This document shows, piece after piece, positions 1-11,319 of a stretch of 64,000 bases of DNA. Within the stretch, counting starts at the first letter, position 1. The number at the start of each line of letters is the position of its first letter. The stretch spans positions 36,367,443 to 36,431,442 of the forward strand of contig CM067373.1 of assembly GCA_034401795.1 (NCBI GenBank), given 5' to 3'. A model generated the notes under the pieces. The model was not told where the DNA came from. It did not search any database and saw only the letters and a list, made by a program, of their open reading frames with translations. The stretch is from Chaetoderma sp. LZ-2023a (Eukaryota > Mollusca > Caudofoveata > Chaetodermatida > Chaetodermatidae). The translations under genes were made by a program, and so were the position numbers.

Positions 1-291
1 CCATGCGTATTACAAACACGCAATATTTATACCTTCCCAGGTAATAATTTCACTCCCACGATCATGGTTTTGGTATACAGTAAGGCGGCAAGAAATTATA
101 CCAGTAGATTGCGTTGAATTTTCGTATTAGTGTCCATCTTTTAAAGCAATTTTAGAGAATGAACTTCAACCTTTTTTTACCTATTCCTAGTATAATCCCA
201 CCCCTTTCTCTGAGATGTTAGTTTGGAAATAAATTGAACAGCTTGACATAATAGACACCTATGCTACAAATAGACAGAATACGACATGACA
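1..291 (+). mobile_element. Degenerate right-end copy of TA-inserting element P3
   Basis: This stretch aligns by eye with 63710-63982 of the intact copy: shared CGCAATATTTA, AATAATTTCACT, GGTATACA, CGTTGAATTT, CACCCCTTTCTCTGAGATGTT and TTGAACA blocks, in the same order. It ends near a decayed terminal motif (AGACAGAATACG versus AGCGAAATACGG). The left part would lie before the window. Confidence 0.55.
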
Positions 292-320
292 GTAAAATTT
301 TTGCGATATTTGGATTTTCG

Positions 321-1561
321 ATAATCGTTGTAACTATTGGACGCCATATTCGTTTAGTCTATTGTCTGCACAAACCATGATTTCTCAAACAAAACCAACC
401 TGCTTGCACGTGTAAATAGTCATTTGTCCTCCAGCTCTAGAAGCGTAAGCATGCACGGAGGGCGTATTCACGGCAACACATTCGACAGTCTGTATTTCAA
501 TACTGTTCAGAGAAAGTGTGTCAATGTCCAGGAGAAAATAGGAAAAGCTTTTATATACATTGACGAAAGTTGTTTGTATCAATGACAGCACCAACATTCA
601 GTCAAATTATTGTTAAAATAATTAGTAGGTAATGCAATTACTGCCTGCTACATGATCTTAATGAAAATTTTTGCTGCAACAGATTTGAGTCTATAAATTC
701 TACAATAATCATCATAAATTTCAGTCAACACTCGCTACAGTTTTGAAGAGAAATTTGACTAAGTTGTTGCTGGCTAAGGCGCCAACAATGTTATTAAATC
801 GTTGTCCATAGAATCACATGGCGCTCAGTATTACTATCTAAGTAGAGCATATGCCTAAAATACGCTTTGCCTGCGTGAAGTCAATATTTCGCCTAACTAC
901 TGTGTGTACATTTCTGTTCGACCAATGCATTTGAAACAATTGCACAAATCTGTCAGCAAAACATACACGCCATTTGCTAATCATTCATTCTTGGCGAGAA
1001 AGCGTATATAGGCCTATGATCACTTTACCTAAATAGTAATATATTGATTGCATGTGTGTGGATAATAATTCGACAATGTTGTTGGTGCCTTAGAAATCAA
1101 CTAGTTAGTCAAATTGATATTCAAATCTGTAGCGAGAGTCGACTAAAATTATGATGATTATTTTAGAATATATAGACTGAAAGCTGTTGTAGCAACATTT
1201 TTCATTCAAATTAGTATCAAATCTGTACCAATAGTACTCACATTAAATAATTATTTTGACAATAATTTTACTGAATGTTGTTGCTGTCATTGATAGAAAT
1301 AACTGTCATGCAAATTATTATCAAAATATATTTAAAAGCTTTCTCTAATCTTCTGGAAATTGAGACACTTGCGCTGAACAGTATTGAAATGCAGGCTGTC
1401 GAATGTACTGTCGTGAATACCCCCTAGCACATGCTTACGCTTCCAGAGCTGGAGGACAAATGTCTATTTGCCCGTGCAGGCGGTTGGTTTTGTTTGATAA
1501 ATCCTTACCCATACCGACAATAGACTATACGAATATGGCGTCCAATAGTTACAACGATTAT
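321..1561. mobile_element. Foldback element with ~300-bp inverted arms (LIR family)
   Basis: 321-620 and 1265-1561 are inverted copies of each other. The outer ends read ATAATCGTTGTAACTATTGG / CCAATAGTTACAACGATTAT. Shared internal blocks include GGACGCCATATTCGT, the TCCTCCAGCTCTAGAAGCGT region, ATTTCAATACTGTTCAG, and GACAGCA(C)CAACATTCAGT. About 645 bp of spacer contains further small inverted motifs (TTGACTAAGTTGTTGCTGGC). No open frame of size and no clear target duplication. Partial relatives occur at 54090-56660. Confidence 0.65.
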
Positions 1562-2089
1562 GGAGTAAGAAAATTGCATGCTGGGCAGCGTTGCATGCGG
1601 GGTAGCATAGCATACTGGGTAAAATGAACAGAAATCAGCAGGCATCTCATATCTCGTGCAGAAGAGTCTATAATTAATGGGATACGAGAACTTTAAATGG
1701 TACAATTCGTACGTGTCGGAATATTAATCCCAAAATACGGACTATATCGAGTCATTCATGAAGTCATGATTACGACGTCAGCCTACATGTCATGTAATTG
1801 ATTATGGAGTGAGGAAATGGATTTATGAATTATCATATTTGATGGATGTACAAGCGCAAATACCCAGGATTGATTAACTGTCTGTCTGCTGAACCTTTGC
1901 AGAATACATTTTCCATAGGGTTTAACTCTGGATATGCTGCATATTTTTAAAACCATCTGACTAAATGTTGTTGATGGCTTGTCACCAACAAGTCTCAGTT
2001 AAAACGTTTTCAAAATATTCAGCAATTCCAGAGTTATTGTCCAATGAATTTATTGTCTGGTTGCTTGCAGCAGTCAGAGAGTTAAAAAA

Positions 2090-2875
2090 CATACGGCCAG
2101 AGCAACATCAACAACATACTGCCAGAGCAACATCAACAACATACTGCCAGAGCAACATACAACCACAGCAACAACATACAACCAGAATAACATCAACAAC
2201 ATACTGCCAGAGCAACATCAACAACATACGATCAGAACAACATCAACAACATACGACCAGAACAACATCAACAACATACAACCAGAATAACATCAACAAC
2301 ATACGACCAGAGCAAGATCAACAACATACTGCCAAAGCAACATCAACAACATACTGCCAGAGCAACATCAACAACATACGACCAGAATAACATCAACAAC
2401 ATACGGCCAGAACAACATCAACATACTGCCAGAGAAACATCAACAACATATGGCCAGAGCAACGTCAACAACATTCGGCCAGAGGAACATCAACAACATA
2501 TGACCAGAGCACATCAACAACATATGACCAGAATAACATCAACAACATATGACCAGAATAACATCAACAACATACGACCAGATTAACATCAACAACATAC
2601 GACCAGAGTAACATCAACAATATACAAGCAGAGCAACATGAACAAAATATGACCAGAATAACATCAACAACATATGGCTAGAGTAACATCAACAACATAC
2701 TGCCAGAACAACACCAACAACATATGAACCAGAGCACATCTACAACATACGACCAGAATAACATCAACAACATACGACCAGAATAACAACAACATACTAC
2801 CAGAGAAACATCAACAACATACAGCCATAGCACATCAACAGCATACGGCCAGAGCGATATCAACAACATACGATT
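2090..2875 (+). repeat. 25-bp minisatellite, about 31 copies
   Basis: Units of 25 bp, variations on GCCAGAGCAACATCAACAAC plus ATACT or ATACG. Because 25 is not a multiple of 3, the three + frames are visited in turn. That yields an apparent Gln/Thr/Asn-rich 141-residue reading frame at 1965-2390, which is a by-product of the repeat and not a gene. Divergence and indels increase after 2400. Confidence 0.9.
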
Positions 2876-3005
2876 CTTGCCCTAAGTATATCACATCAGT
2901 ATTTAACCAGAAATGTGGCTGCAATGAAACAATGAAGCTCATTGGCTTCACATACATCTACTTGACTGCTGTTTGCTGTTCATGGCTAATTAAGCATTAC
3001 TTTAA

Positions 3006-3230
3006 CTCTTTAACACTCATATCAGCCAAAATCAGCTTTTGCAGTGGTCTTAAGAAATGTCAATTTGCAGACAGAGATTATTTTTTAAAATTTACAACTA
3101 GAATGACTGGCTCGATAACTGTGCCAGTAAGTCGTGGTAAATTTAAAAAAATCGTCTTCTTTTGGTCTGCAAATTGATGTTTTTTTGAGAAAATTGAAAT
3201 TTTCATGAACAAATTTAAGGCGTAAAAGAG
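3006..3230 (-). mobile_element. H2 palindromic MITE, piggyBac-like, TTAA on both sides
   Basis: TTAA at 3002-3005 and 3231-3234 flank an element with ends CTCTTTAA..AAAAGAG. The interior is the H2 hairpin: TGTCAATTTGCAGAC.. ACTAGAATGACTGGCTCGAT facing CAGTAAGTCG..GGTCTGCAAATTGA. This copy gives the clearest TTAA target duplication of the family in the window. Confidence 0.7.
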
Positions 3231-3569
3231 TTAACCATCAATATTTATAGTGACACAGGAACAAAGGACACGTTGAATTAATCAATGATGTAATGGTATG
3301 GAGAGTTGGACAAAAGATGAATGATAAAAGATGGTGCTAATTTCTGATATGAAGCAGACTATCATCACTGAATCTTTATAAATAATTACTTTTAGTCTTA
3401 TTGCGCTAAGATAACTTTAACTTGGGCATAATAATGAAACCAATGTAATTTATTACAATTAATCTGTTGTTCACAGTAACTAGGAAAATGCGTAAACTAT
3501 TTAATGACTTGGACGTATTATCCATATCTTGAAAAAACATCGGGGATATTAAGCACCTCCAACAGGCTG

Positions 3570-3995
3570 CACTTCCATCTCTCACGCGATCTCCTCCCGA
3601 ACCATTGCATGGAATTTAACCAAATTTAGTATGTGGGTTACATATACGATTGCTCCTTTCAAAACAAGTTAGCATTGGCTCCACCCCGTGCGGTCATGGG
3701 GTGGCCGTCAAAAGATCAAATATCCTAAAAACTGTCCTTCCGGCTATCTCCTCCCAAACCGTTGTGTCGAATTCAACCAAATTTTCTATGTGGTTACCCA
3801 TATAATTGTGGATTGTGTGACGATATTTATGTTTGGCTCTGCCCCACCTGAGGCTAGGGACATTTTGTAATGCAACTCCTCTGAAATCGGTGAATGGAAT
3901 TTAACCAAATTTGGTAGGTGAGTTACCCATACGATTGTGGAGCGCAGGAGGACATTTACATTTGGCTGCACCCCCAGGGGTGGGGTGGGGTGGGG
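3570..3995 (+). repeat. Three imperfect ~155-bp tandem units
   Basis: Repeated blocks of the type GAATTTAACCAAATTT..TATGTGGGTTACCCATA followed by CGATTGTGGA and GGCTCTGCCCCACC occur at about 3610, 3770 and 3900. The third ends in a GGGGTGGGGTGGGGTGGGG run at about 3973. No coding signal. Confidence 0.6.
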
Positions 3996-4196
3996 GTCAA
4001 GATGTTGAAGTGGTGAATGTGGGGATTTGCTATGACACGTCACTGACAGAGCAATCTAGTTTTGACTTATTTTGAAAACAATTTGTTGGAAATTTGTACA
4101 AGGTAAAGAGAGAAATGGGTAAATATTTGAACTCTCTCATGCATGACATCAGATATTCTGTGATGGAATGATCTAATTGTATTTTTATGTACTTAC

Positions 4197-4359
4197 TCAT
4201 TACGAGCTCATCCATAGCGCTAACATCATCTGGCTCGTCATATGCATTGGGTTTCTGTTTGTATATCAAGTTATTAAACACATATGTGGTTAACTTGCCA
4301 TTGATAAACTCCTGTACTGTTTCTACACTGGAGAGATCCGAATGATAGTCTGGTTTATC
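4197..4359 (-). CDS. TXNDC16: TXNDC16-like exon 9 (last found)
   Basis: 163 bp with the preferred donor A|GTAAGTAC. The acceptor is CATCTGTCTTTAG. It encodes 54 codons (DKPDYHSDLSSVETVQEFIN .. GKLTTYVFNNLIYKQKPNAY .. DEPDDVSAMDELVM) plus one base. The Ser/Glu helix followed by an acidic linker (DEPDD) resembles the end of a thioredoxin-like domain followed by the acidic linker of vertebrate TXNDC16. A weaker donor seven bases earlier (GAGCTC|GTAATGAG) would end the exon at 4204 in phase 0. The next exon is not recognised between 1 and 4196. Confidence 0.78.
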
Positions 4360-4429
4360 CTAAAGACAGATGGTATAAGTAAGACAACAATAGTGATGTG
4401 ATCTGTCAATCAAGTATCGGATGCCATAA

Positions 4430-4735
4430 TAAATTATGCTAACTGATGTCACAATTATAATTGACGCAGCTCTGTCATCAAAATTGAAAAGTCTGTCACA
4501 CAATTGTATGAATTGTACATCTTTCATGAATTTCCGATAAACATTCTATTTACTATTTTGTAAGCTTATACAACCTATGGCAGCAATAGCCCCCAGTCAA
4601 ATTAGTCTCAAAATATTCAACAGCTTACATGTATAATTACCGTGAAATTTTAATTCTGGGAATATCAGACCTTAACAAAAAGTGGGAGTAGCTTAGCTAG
4701 AAATGGGCAAGACATAGCTAGAAATGGATCCGTCT
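4430..4735 (-). mobile_element. H1 hairpin element, partial, reverse orientation
   Basis: GGCAGCAATAGCCCCCAGTC, AAATTAGTCTCAAAATATTC and AACAGCTTACATGTATAATT form one arm of the H1 hairpin, followed by the reversed conserved block (..GCTTAGCTAGAAATGGGCA..). The other arm is largely lost. It starts about 70 bp upstream (gene sense) of exon 9. Confidence 0.55.
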
Positions 4736-4795
4736 GTTACTCATTATGAGCTGTTAGGAACGGTCAAGCCAGCCAAAAATGCCTCATGCAGTGAT

Positions 4796-5249
4796 TTAGA
4801 AAACAAGAGCCATCAGAAGATGGCATATCCCCCCGGATCCAAACATTTCAGATAAACATACATCAAAGCTAAACTGTAGTTGTGTAGACATCTTGAAATG
4901 ATTACCAGAGATGGACAGACCGACAGACTGACACACATACATTCTAAACAGACACATGGATGTACAAGCATACGGATAGCACATGTACATCTTCAAGTGG
5001 TAATGAGAATCCTTACTAAGTTTCAATAGAATCACAGCTAAATTGTAGTTGTGTTGACAAGAAATGATTGGTACTGCAGTTTATGTATCGGTTTAAAGGT
5101 TTTTAAAGGGAGATAATGCTGTAATGAATAATTTTCTGGCCGCTATAAAAGCACATGCACATCTTCAGATGGTAATGACTAGATTTACCATGTTTCAAAA
5201 GAATTGTAACTAAACTGTAGGAGTTGCATTGACAAGGATGGACCGACAG
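4796..5249 (+). repeat. Left part of the 345-bp tandem repeat
   Basis: Starts AAAACAAGAGCCATCAGAAG and contains GATGGACAGACCGACAGACT, ACATGTACATCTTCAAGTGG, and GAGTTGCATTGACAAG. These blocks recur at 6737-8110. It is interrupted at 5249 by the hAT-type element; the tandem array resumes at 6729. Confidence 0.6.
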
Positions 5250-6728
5250 TAGAGCTGTGCGGTCTGACAGTAGTACCATGAGGACTGCGGTATACCGTGA
5301 ACCGATACCGTGACCGTTGACATTTCCAAATACTGTGAATACCATCCATAATGTTTGAGCAATATTTGAGAAATAGATCCATATAATCGGACTTGACCAA
5401 GGGTAAATAGGTGCTAATAGTGCCAAAAATACAGGCATCCCTAACTATTAGCTAGTCGAGGTGAAATGGTCATTGTAAAAACAAACATCAAGATGTCAAT
5501 TACAAAATAATGACAGGCAGAATTGTATGACAAACGGACGTACGTCTTGAAAGTCTCACGGTAAAATTGCTTTATTTAAAACATCTAAACTCATTCTCTG
5601 GCCATCCGCCGGTAGTAATTACACTATAATATATTCCCTATTCCCGTTTCTATTATTTGTAATTTATTACTCCAAGCATTTTGTCACCGAACAAACATGC
5701 TAGAATAACAAAATAACATACAAACTGCGTGCTATTCAAACACAACAGCAATCTCGCAAAGACGTATCTGATTAGTTGTTTATGAACTAGACCGTGGTAA
5801 AATACATTGCTGAATTTATCAATGAAAATTTACTAAAACGTAGTATTTGTTCGCGCCATTTTGATCATGTGTTAATTTATTAACAAAGAGCAGCTTTGAA
5901 GTCATTATTTTTTATTTTTCTGGCTTGTTTTAAGAGATTTCTTTACGGATTAAATCCGGTTTAAGTAACAACACCTAAAAATTATAGTGTTTTAGTTTTT
6001 GTAATTCATTTTTCAACTGGCTACATGTCGGAAGTTCATGGAAATAGCTTTTTACATGCATTGTTCACGTGAAGTATGGCGAGTAACGAGTCTGCATATC
6101 GGGTACTCGGTAATTATCAGAAGCTTTGGAATCGGCTATATTCAATGTCATGTTATATGCATGTCTCTAGTCAATATACTACCTCTTTGATGTGTATAGG
6201 TCTGTTTTCGCGAGTAACCGAATATACGACTCCAACATAAATAAAAGAGTACAACACTGGCCTCGTTTAAATACTTGCAGATTTTGTCTGGACTCTGTTT
6301 ATCAACGCGCTCGACTGCCAAAATAAAATTTACCGTTTACGGGGCGCACGTATTAATAGCAAGAACAATCCAGAATGAAAATAGCACGCTCCAATGGCTC
6401 AAACAGCGGGTTATAGTTAGCGAGTCGACCACACACTTTGACCGATATTCCTGTGAATGATATTATGTCAATAAAAATAGTGACCTAATAAAGTCGTGAA
6501 ACTAAACAGTCGCAATAGCCATACTGTTTTTCTTCTCTAAATCAGAAAGCCGATTTATTTATTTTACCTATATTTACCGTTGATTGGAGATGGAAATGAA
6601 AAGGAAATGAAAAAAATTGTTCTAATTTCCTGGCATGCCTCAACCTCAGATGACGGTATACCGTGGTACCGGGGTATTTTTTCATGGTACCGATACCGTC
6701 ATGTAAATGTCAATACCGCCCCGCTCTA
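5250..6728. mobile_element. Non-autonomous hAT-type element, 1479 bp
   Basis: Flanked by the 8-bp duplication ACCGACAG at 5242-5249 and 6729-6736. Termini are TAGAGCTGTGCGGTCTGACA and, on the opposite strand at the right, TAGAGCGGGGCGGTATTGAC. Subterminal GGTATACCGTG / GATACCGTGACC motifs occur near both ends. Eight-base duplications with TAGAG/CAGAG-type ends are the hAT signature. No transposase reading frame is present, so it depends on an autonomous relative. Confidence 0.82.
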
Positions 6729-6736
6729 ACCGACAG

Positions 6737-8110
6737 ACGAACATACATTTTGGACAGATGGATGGATGTACAAGCATATGGATAGCACATGCACATCTTC
6801 ATGTCGTAATGATACCACTTACCAAGTTTCAAAAGAATCGCAACTAAACTGTAGGAGTTGCATTAACAAATGATTGGCAATGCAGTTTATGTATCAGCTT
6901 TAAGATATTTAAAGGGTGATGATAACTCTGTAATGATTAATTTTTTGGCCGTGAAAAAAGCACATGCACATCTGCACATGATACTGATAATGTGGACAAA
7001 ATTTTAAGTTAATCCATTGAGACCTCTAGGAGGAGTTGCGTTGACAAGAAATGATTGTCAGAGATGGATGGACTGACAGATGAACATACATACATTTTGG
7101 ACAGATGGATGGACGTACAGGTACACGGATAGCACATACACACCTACACGTGGTAATGATAACACGTACCAATTTTCAAAAGAATTAGATCTAAACTGTA
7201 GGAGTTGCGTTGACAAGAAATGATTGGCAATGAAGTTTATGTATCGGCTTTAAGATATTTAAAGGGAGATAACTCTGTAATGAATAATCTTTCAGTCGCA
7301 AAAAAAGCACATGCACATCTGCACATGATACTGATAATGTGGACAAAATTTAAAGTTGATCCATTGAGACCTCTAGGAGGAGTTGCGTTGACAACAAATG
7401 ATTGTCAGAGATGGATGGACTGACAGACGAACATACATACATTTTGGACAGATGGATGGACGTACAGGTACACGGATAGCACATACGCACGTACACGTGG
7501 TAATGATAACACGTACCAATTTTCAAAAGAATCAAAGCTAAACTGTAGGAGGAGTTGCGTTGACAAGAAATGATTGGCAATGCAGTTTATGTATCGGCTT
7601 TAAGATATTTAAAGGGTGATAACTCTGTAATGAATAATTTTTTATGCACATGATACTGATAACGTGGACACAATTTAAAGTTAATCCATTGAGACCTCTA
7701 GGAGGAGTTGCGTTGACAAGAAATGATTGTCTGAGATGGATGGACTGACAGGCGAACATACATAAATTTTGGACAGATGGATGGATGTACAGGTACACGG
7801 ATAGCACATGCACACCTACACGTGGTAATGATAACACGTACCAATTTTCAAAGGAATCGGAGCTAAACTGTAGGAGTTGCGTTGACAAGAAATGATTGGA
7901 AATGAAGTTTATGTATCGACTTTAAGATCACTTAAGATAGGGGATAACACTGTAATGAACAATTTTTCAGCCGCGAAAAAAGCACATACACATCTGCACA
8001 TGATACTGATAATGTTGACAACATTTTAAGTTAATCCATTGAGACCTCTAGGAGGAGTTGCGTTGACAAGACAGGGACAGATGGATGGACGGACGGACAT
8101 GCTGATCGCC
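6737..8110 (+). repeat. Tandem repeat, ~345-bp period, about four units
   Basis: GTTGCGTTGACAAG..ATTGTC recurs at about 7033, 7381, 7714 and 8058. GTTGCRTTRACAA..ATTGGCAATG recurs at about 6859, 7205, 7554 and 7878. Each unit also carries ATTTTGGACAGATGGATGGA, GTGGTAATGATAACACGTAC and AAGATATTTAAAGGG. There are no stable reading frames; short ORFs in both strands follow the repeat. The array lies in the intron between exons 8 and 9. Confidence 0.8.
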
Positions 8111-8320
8111 ATATCATCCAGACCGGGGGAATAAAAATGTCCACTTGAGAAGACTTTGAAAATGTACCGCTGAAATGAATGGCTCATTAACCGAGACAGT
8201 CATTCTTGTGGCAAATTTTCAAACAAAGGCTTCGCTTGGCATGGAAATGGACATTCACTTATCAAATATCCATTAACCTACATCCCGGTGTGTTGAGTGT
8301 GAGCATATTGCATCTAAGTC

Positions 8321-8699
8321 TAATGACCTTTCCATTTTTAGCTATGCCCTGCCCAGCTCTAGCTAAGATCCACCCATCACCTCGCTCGTGTTGGGATTGA
8401 TCGACTATCAATTTCCAGAAAACTATACAGGTAAGCTGTTGAATATTTTGAAACTAATTTGACTGGGCGTCGTTGCTGCCTATGGCAGCAACAGCGTCCC
8501 GTCAAATTAGTTTTAAAATATTCAAGAGCATGTTTATTAAATAGTAGACATACAATTCGTACAACGTATTGGACTATAAAGAGTTAAAGACAGGCCTAAT
8601 AGAATAATTTATGACATAATGATTATGACGTCATCCTACACACCGCTTAGCTGACTATGATGTCACATCATCGATGGATACTCTGGAAAGGTGAATTAT
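8321..8699 (+). mobile_element. H1 hairpin element, complete
   Basis: Ends GACCTTTCCATTTTTAGC and CTCTGGAAAGGTGAATTA share the inverted core ACCTTTCCA. The centre (8435-8529) is a near-perfect hairpin: GCTGTTGAATATTTTGAAAC, TAATTTGACTGGGCGTCGTT, GCTGCC-TATG-GCAGCAACAG, then the reverse arm. Conserved blocks are CTATGCCCTGCCCAGCTCTA before the hairpin and ATGATTATGACGTCATCCTA after it. It lies 187 bp from exon 8. Confidence 0.75.
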
Positions 8700-8885
8700 C
8701 TGTGTTCACAATTCCTGTAGCTACTTACTGCCACGTTCATGTCTAACCTTGGTTATTTAATTGTTACATAAGCTAACAAAACAGAATTTGAATGCAGTAA
8801 ATTATTAGAATATAATATGTACAAATCATTCGCTGATTATTATGCTATCTAGAGGTACACAATAAATTCTGTATAAAACACTAAC

Positions 8886-8952
8886 GTCATCACGAAGTTT
8901 GAGACCAACTGCGGGAACATTTCCAATGAAGTGATACTTGTCTTTCACAGAA
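8886..8952 (-). CDS. TXNDC16: TXNDC16-like exon 8 (short)
   Basis: 67 bp. The acceptor is GTGTGAGCAG (weak pyrimidine tract) and the donor is GAC|GTTAGTG. One base completes the Thr codon left by the previous exon, then 22 codons follow (SVKDKYHFIGNVPAVGLKLR-DD), ending in phase 0. Only a length of 1 mod 3 could join its two neighbours, and this exon has it. 'NVPAVGLKL' fits a cis-proline strand of a thioredoxin fold. The match to the vertebrate protein is weak, so the call depends mainly on phase and position. H1 hairpin elements flank it at 8321-8699 and 9062-9449. Confidence 0.65.
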
Positions 8953-9061
8953 CTGCTCACACGCGACCTATATACAATACAGAGTGACAGAAATCAGCAA
9001 CATAAATCCAAAATAAAAAAATGGTGAATAAAAAATGGTGAATGCCAACTTCCCTAGAGCA

Positions 9062-9449
9062 AATTGACATTTCCACTTTTAGCTATGCCCCTCCCATCTC
9101 AATTTAAGCTCCACCCACACCATGTCCATGTTGGGAGCAATCGATCTCTGAACTCCCTGACTATCAATTTCCAGAAAACTATACATGTAAGCTGTTGAAT
9201 ATTTTGAAACTAATTTGACTGGATGCTGATGCTGCCTATGGTAGCAACAGCGCCCAGTCAAATTAGTTTCAGAATATTCAAAATATTCGACAGCATGTTT
9301 ATTAAATAGTAATGACGTAAGAGTTAGACGGGCCAAACAGAATCATTTATGATGCAATGATTATGACATCAGCATACATGTCATTTAGTTGGTTATGACA
9401 TCATATGATGACATCATATGATCGATGGATAAACTTGGAAAGGTCCATT
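9062..9449 (+). mobile_element. H1 hairpin element, complete
   Basis: Same block order as 8321-8699: TTTTAGCTATGCCCCTCCCA, TCGATCTCTGAACTCCCTGA, hairpin 9191-9294, CATGTTTATTAAATAGTAAT, and CTTGGAAAGGTCCATT at the right. A short duplication (AAAATATTCAAAATATTC) has lengthened one arm. It is the upstream neighbour of exon 8, 110 bp away. Confidence 0.75.
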
Positions 9450-9609
9450 GGCTTTTGAACATTCCACATTGCATAATGTCAAACTTGGTGAATATCTTTG
9501 AGCCAATACATGATCGAAAGCATCAGGAAATTTATCCATAGCATGTACTAAATGCCACTTTATACAAGAACATACTAAAACACAAAAGCAAGAATGGGAT
9601 CGATTCTTA

Positions 9610-9960
9610 GCAAGGCGCCGCCCATTTCACGCTAAACTCTTCCCACTTATCTAAGCATGTTGAATCGATTCAAAACTTTGAAACCTGAATTCCCAGAATC
9701 TAACTTTCAAGGTTACTATATAGGTAGGCTGTTCAATATTTTAAAACTAATTTGACTAGGGGCTGTTGCCAGTTAGTTTTTTCAAAATATTCAACAGAAT
9801 GTTTATTAAATTGTAAATTCATCAAAGACATACAATTTTTAAAATTTGTGAAACTTTTTGATTTTCGTGACAGAGCTATCCCATTCTTAGTCAGCAGACC
9901 CGTGACATATTTGATTATGACATCAGATACTTGAGTAACAGATCGGGTCCCTCCATTGTA
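9610..9960 (+). mobile_element. H1 element, diverged
   Basis: GGTAGGCTGTTCAATATTTT AAAACTAATTTGACTAGG faces AGTTAGTTTTTTCAAAATAT TCAACAGAATGTTTATTAAA. The hairpin has lost its inner part. The left block is strongly changed, and the right block keeps only the GATTATGACATCAG motif. Confidence 0.55.
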
Positions 9961-10890
9961 CGGTGTGCATAGGACTGTCCTTTGATTAATTCGTTACCAG
10001 AAGGAACAAGTCAAGAAAATTGCTTAATGAATGTCCATTTACAACCAGAGATTATTTTGGAAAAATTACTGTTGGAATGACTTGACTGAATCTGTTAACG
10101 CACAAACCATGGACATTGCAGAGGTAAATTAAAAAAAAAATTCTTCTCTTGGCCTCCGACCACTGAAGAGACACGTGTTCGCTGACTTGGCCCAAAAGGA
10201 TTAAGTCTGTATTCAACAGTTCTAATCCGTTATAATGAACAATACTCAAGCCCTGCATGTGCATTCAGCATCGGCATAGATGCGCTACCCGATTCCTAAA
10301 TTAGTATAATCAAGACACAAAACAAAGCCAAAATATAAATCCTGCCACAGTTAAATACATGATAATTTAAATGTAAAATCACTGCCAACAGAAAAAACAA
10401 AAGTAAACTAGAACACGTTTACTGAAGTAACTGTAAATCTGTGATGTCCATCCATTAAAGCTGCTATGTCACAGTATTTCATTATTGCAAATCAGTCTCT
10501 ATGCTATATGCATCATCTCATTGTGTCAGGAGAAGTTCATATTTGCACAATACCACCAATAAATCTATTTAATTCCACCGTTACCACGATCGTGAAATAG
10601 CGCATTTTTACAGCCATTTCTGATCTTATCTATCTAGTTTATATTGTATTCAGTGAGCATCTCATAAATATTCATACAGGGAAATCCCTCTTATCACGTG
10701 ACATATTTTTTGTTTCGCTTTCGGTTTCAACTTGTGTCAATCGGCTATTGTTATTAGATGGATGCGTCATCCGTAAATACTATTAGCAACTAAATTAAAC
10801 GATAGGCTAGACTAAAATAGGCGAATTAGCTATAAACAGGCCAGCAATACTGGTAACGTGTACCGCGTATACGGCGAAGGTGGCTTGTGT
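9961..10890. other. Intronic sequence with a decayed H2 copy
   Basis: 10035-10165 keeps H2 blocks (AATGTCCATTTACAACCAGA, TGGAATGACTTGACTGAATC, TTCTTCTCTTGGCCTCCGAC). The rest to 10890 is AT-rich sequence in which I see no exon, repeat or RNA gene. Confidence 0.5.
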
Positions 10891-10894
10891 TATC

Positions 10895-10950
10895 AGTTTT
10901 CGTAACGCATTCACAATAGTTTGCAAACTATTGCAGTCATTACGAAAACG
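10895..10950. repeat. 56-bp inverted repeat
   Basis: AGTTTTCGTAACGCATTCAC AATAGTTTGCAAACTATTG then CAGTCATTACGAAAACG. The inner CAATAGTTT/AAACTATTG arms are perfect around a GC centre, and the outer GTTTTCGTAA arms also pair. Not part of H1 or H2. Confidence 0.7.
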
Positions 10951-11089
10951 GGCAGCGCAAACCACATACATTCATAAGTGTGTCTTTCAAGTATTGTGGT
11001 ATTTTATTATGGGACTTTCATTATGAAAAAGCAATAATATCCTGAATTTTCGTGAACTCATCTCAGACTACCTTGAAATTACAAATAGA

Positions 11090-11290
11090 TGCGGTATGGA
11101 TATGCACAGGAGTCTGCTGTTTTAGATACGAAAACGCGAAATCAAAAATGCGAAAACACGGTACCACTATATATTACTAATATATTTGTGTATATTATAC
11201 AATTATAGTAGTATATAGTGCTAGCGTGTTTTCGTACCTTTTATTTCGTGTTTTCATATCTAAAACGGCATACTCCTGTGGGATATGGGA
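11090..11290. repeat. ~190-bp imperfect palindrome at the edge of the 24-bp array
   Basis: ACAGGAGTCTGCTGTTTTAG ATACGAAAACGCGAAAT faces ATTTCGTGTTTTCATATCTA AAACGGCATACTCCTGTG. The centre (11167-11220) is AT-rich (ACTATATATTACTAATATAT). The outer block TTACAAATAGATGCGGTATG recurs inside the array at about 11656, so the array has captured a piece of it. Confidence 0.65.
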
Positions 11291-11319
11291 AGAGAAAGAG
11301 AGGGGTGACTTTTGACAAT

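Noticed and set aside
9079-9336. 85-codon minus ORF
   Set aside because: It lies across the H1 hairpin and is not conserved in the other H1 copies.
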